The notes under the pieces were generated by a model. It was not told where the DNA came from and searched no databases. It worked only from the letters and a program-made list of their open reading frames with translations. Shown in pieces: positions 60,998 through 64,000 of a stretch of 64,000 nucleotides of DNA. The translations under genes were made by a program, and so were the position numbers. Positions within the stretch are counted from its first letter, which is position 1, and every line of letters begins with the position of its first letter. This DNA is from Tyto alba (taxonomy: Eukaryota; Chordata; Aves; Strigiformes; Tytonidae): assembly GCF_018691265.1 (NCBI RefSeq), contig NW_024881279.1, positions 8,771,243-8,835,242 of the forward strand. Reading direction: 5' to 3'.

Positions 60998-61288
60998 TGG
61001 GACAGGGCTACCAGATACCCTGAGTCCTTCCCTGCTGAAGGAAGGTAGGCACCACAGCCTGTGGAGGTTGCCAGTAGGTTATGGGACCCTGAGGTATGCA
61101 TGGGTGAACATCATGCCACCATGGAACCCCTGAGAGGTTGTTGTCATCTCCTGCATACAAACTGCTCCTGGGGCTTCCAGTCACTTCAGCTCTCTGGGGT
61201 TTGCAGCATGGCCACCTGGGTTGTGCCCAGCCAGTACCAGCAAACAAGTCATACGTCTTCCTCAGTTTTTATTAGCATTGTTGTTTTG
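60998..61288. other. G+C-richer unique sequence
   Basis: Directly follows the CR1 end. Overlapping open frames on both strands (61008-61247 minus, 61061-61321 plus) reflect composition and are not recognised. Confidence 0.45.
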
Positions 61289-61313
61289 TTTTTTTTTTTT
61301 TTTTTTTTTTTTT
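61289..61313 (+). repeat. Poly(T) tract, 25 bases
   Basis: T25 after ATTGTTGTTTTG and before ATGATTAAGG. No retroposon body is recognised. Confidence 0.9.
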
Positions 61314-64000
61314 ATGATTAAGGTGCAACCACAAATCTGTTCAGAGTCTCATTGTCTTTGCTGTTGTAAAGGTACATAAGTTCATTGTTCAATGGTTTTA
61401 TTCCATTTTAAAATTTGTGGAAATAGAAACTCTTACGGTGAATGTTACTTGACTGAAGATTTTTTTTCCATTAAAAGGCAACACTCTTTAAGATGTATTT
61501 GTTTGACATGCCAGAAGATTTCCTCTATGAGGAACAGAGAAATGGGAATAAATGTTAGAATGTAGAATAAATATGTACAGGGATAAGATAGAAGGAAAAA
61601 GCGTTTCTCTGACTTAAAGGTTTCTTCCACTCAGGAAGCAAGAAGAGTGATGTTGCCCAGCACTTGGAAAATGTTGCCTATCATTTAAAATGAATTTTTT
61701 TTTAACAAAGAAAAACTTATATTTTCTTTAAAGTCTCTTGCCACAAAAATACGTTTTGGACAGCAGCTTGTACCATATGGGTCAGTTGCTAAAAATATAT
61801 AACTTAAAGATGAACTTTCCTTTTGGTTTTATACAGTGGCTCAACCAATCACAGCAAATGTTAACCATAAAGTACTTAGTCCCACGTAACCCAGACAGCT
61901 CAGTGCTTTGTGAAGCAAAAGGAAGAAAATTCCTCAAGTTCATTGGCAACAAAACTTTTTTTAACCTTTCCTACATATTCTTCTTAGGACATGGGCATTG
62001 TTCCATGTCTTTCTGACCTTTAAAATCTCTAGGGACTACAAAAGGAGGAGGAGGGATGGCTGACATTGTGATCAGTGTTACTTACTCCATCACCTCTTTC
62101 CTTTGCTTATTTTTGTCCCTGTCAGAAATAGAGTTGCAAAACACTATTTTATTAAAAAGCTATTTTATTAAAAGATTCTTCAGTATTTTTAAAAAGGTGA
62201 ATTCATCAGAGCTCTGAGAATACATGCACCTTCAGGGGAAAAGAGCACATGGTGATGGAAAGTACCTTTAATTACTGAGACTTCTGCATCAGCATCACCC
62301 AGACAGTTGGTTTACATCACAACAAATGAGGTGTCAATACATATTCTTTAAGTGTAAAACTGATTTTTATACTTTGTATTTATAATTTTAAAGATGCTTT
62401 TATTTGCATCTTACTTTTATTGCTTTTTGATAAACAATATCTTCCATGGACTCTTCTCAGTAATGGTCTTTTAATGAGTTGATCCAATTATTTGCAACAT
62501 AATCCGTGGTTTCCATGGGCCTTCCCAGGCAGAAGTCAGGAAACCCAGCATCAATAGGGTCAAAATCCAGATTCTGTGAAATATAGCTGGTGGGTGAGGT
62601 GTTGCCCTTCAGTCATTTAGAAGGTTATTTCTAGTGCTTTTGTTCCATGACTCCCTGGGATGGAACTTGTCAGCAACAATAGCTGTGCATGAAACTGCAG
62701 GACTGGTTTTAGCCATGTGCTTTCAGGCACCTCATGGGCACAGCATTCGCAGGAGGCTGCTACTGAGCCAGCTTTCGTTTAATCTGGCACAAATCAGGGG
62801 CTGTTACAGAATCTGTTGCAGGCTTAAACCAAAAGAAAAGTAGGCAGGATAGGGCTCCAAATGAGCCTGGGTCACAGGCTAGTAACATGCAAGGAAATTG
62901 TTATAGTGCTGCTAAAAATCCATTATACACAGTCATGCAGAGAAACAGTTGGATTTATGTGCAGGTGCAGTCTCTATCAGGAATATCTAAGTCTTTTTTG
63001 TACATGGGCTAAGAAACCCTCACAGAACTGTTGAATGTTAGAGAAAATAACTCTCATTCAGTCTTTTTTAACCACTTCTATTAATCTTGTATTTATTCTC
63101 AAAGATCCTACCTTCTCTCATATATTGTGGAGACCGACAGAAGGCTAAATAGGTTCATACAACATTCATTTCCAGAGAAATATTCATATTAACCTGTATA
63201 TGAACTTATTTATCTAAGTTAAGTAAATAGATTCTTATATATTTTTCAGGCAGGAATAAAGAGTGCACATAGATGTCTAGACAGCTGAGTTCAGGAGTAA
63301 GCCAGCTATGGTCCTTTTTAAACTACTGGGAAGAAAAAAGCTGCAAATAAGAGATTCCTATCTTTTGACTGTAAAGTTGCCCTACCAATGGGGGGAGGTA
63401 ACTGAAGATGCTAAACTCAGCCACCCTTAGCAAATGGTTTGAAATTTGTGTGGAGCTGTGTAATTATGACATTTAGAACTAAAATCAGCATATGGGCATT
63501 TTGACTTTGAAAGCATAGTCTTACAGACTTGGGCATCAGATATTTATCCTGAGAGAATTAGGATTATTCTATTAGTGGTTTTGACATTAATTAGAGTAGT
63601 GAGTTGAAATGTTCACAAACTGCATGTTGGACATTTGAGATGCCTACAGTGTTTATGAGGACAAATGAAGGGGTGGAGGGGGAGATATAACAGTTGTGGT
63701 GTGTATATGTAGATGACCAGTGAAGAGTTGTTCTACCTCTTTGCTTTTAGCAACTGTGCCAGCAGATCCAGCTGATTACTCCATTTCTCCAACTTTAAAC
63801 GCTTACTGCCACATGGCATAACATTTTTTTCCTATTGTAATAGTGCAAGGGTGGATCAGACTTTAAGGGTAGAGTTCATTTCTTTGACGTCAACCATCCA
63901 AAAGTTTGAGCACCTGAGTGACCTGAAAACTGCCTGAAGTTTACTAAGTGACAAATAATCTTGTCTGATTTTGCTACCTCAACACCGAGGATACCAATAT
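61314..64000. other. Unique A+T-rich noncoding sequence to the window end
   Basis: No gene or known repeat is recognised. A short AAAAGCTATTTTATTA duplication occurs near 62155-62173 (TATTTTATTAAAA twice). Confidence 0.5.

Noticed and set aside
1..64000. CRISPR arrays, prophage, operons, tRNA or rRNA genes, endogenous retroviral genes
   Set aside because: Looked for and not seen; the repeat content is vertebrate and no such structure is readable.

Overview
The window looks like nuclear DNA from a bird. The clearest evidence is several 5'-truncated pieces of CR1 (chicken repeat 1) LINE retrotransposons, on both strands, with the usual CR1 3'-end wording. A MIR-type SINE and a palindromic repeat of the kind I know from turtle, crocodile and bird genomes fit an amniote, and CR1 dominance points to Aves. 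The DNA is A+T-rich overall, with a few short G+C-richer islets. Operon structure, phage or insertion-sequence features and CRISPR arrays are absent, so bacterial or viral readings do not fit.

I found no protein-coding gene I would defend. Every long open frame is short for 64 kb, has no recognisable domain, and the longest lie in G+C-rich islets where both strands are open by chance. The window is best read as a gene desert or part of a very large intron. Three exon-like segments with plausible splice signals (32238-32267, 32455-32581, 44675-44740) are reported only as candidates.

Layout: 1-10 kb is unique sequence with a three-unit 29-bp minisatellite (876-962), a G+C islet (1986-2470) and a hairpin (6259-6288). 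10-20 kb holds a G+C-rich block next to a plus-strand CR1 (11101-11363), a G21 tract (13527-13547), a perfect 14-bp hairpin (14849-14886) and a long degraded minus-strand CR1 (19368-19765). 20-30 kb holds an exact 60-bp direct repeat (20263-20322 and 24238-24297) and large T-rich and A-rich tracts. 30-40 kb holds a minus-strand CR1 3' end (34285-34435), a second 29-bp triplicate (33823-33909), and three stretches that look like conserved regulatory DNA. 40-64 kb holds two plus-strand CR1 pieces (40921-41005 and 60870-60997), a sauropsid palindromic repeat (42236-42320), the MIR (47405-47572), a (TTTTG)8 microsatellite, a perfect 13-bp hairpin (48317-48346), a C21 tract and four T runs of 24-29 bases.

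I see no new genetic system. The observations most worth checking are the exact 60-bp dispersed duplication, the two perfect hairpins, and the set of candidate conserved non-coding elements. Repeat identities rest on remembered family consensus sequences and the candidate enhancers on motif density alone; no search or alignment was run.
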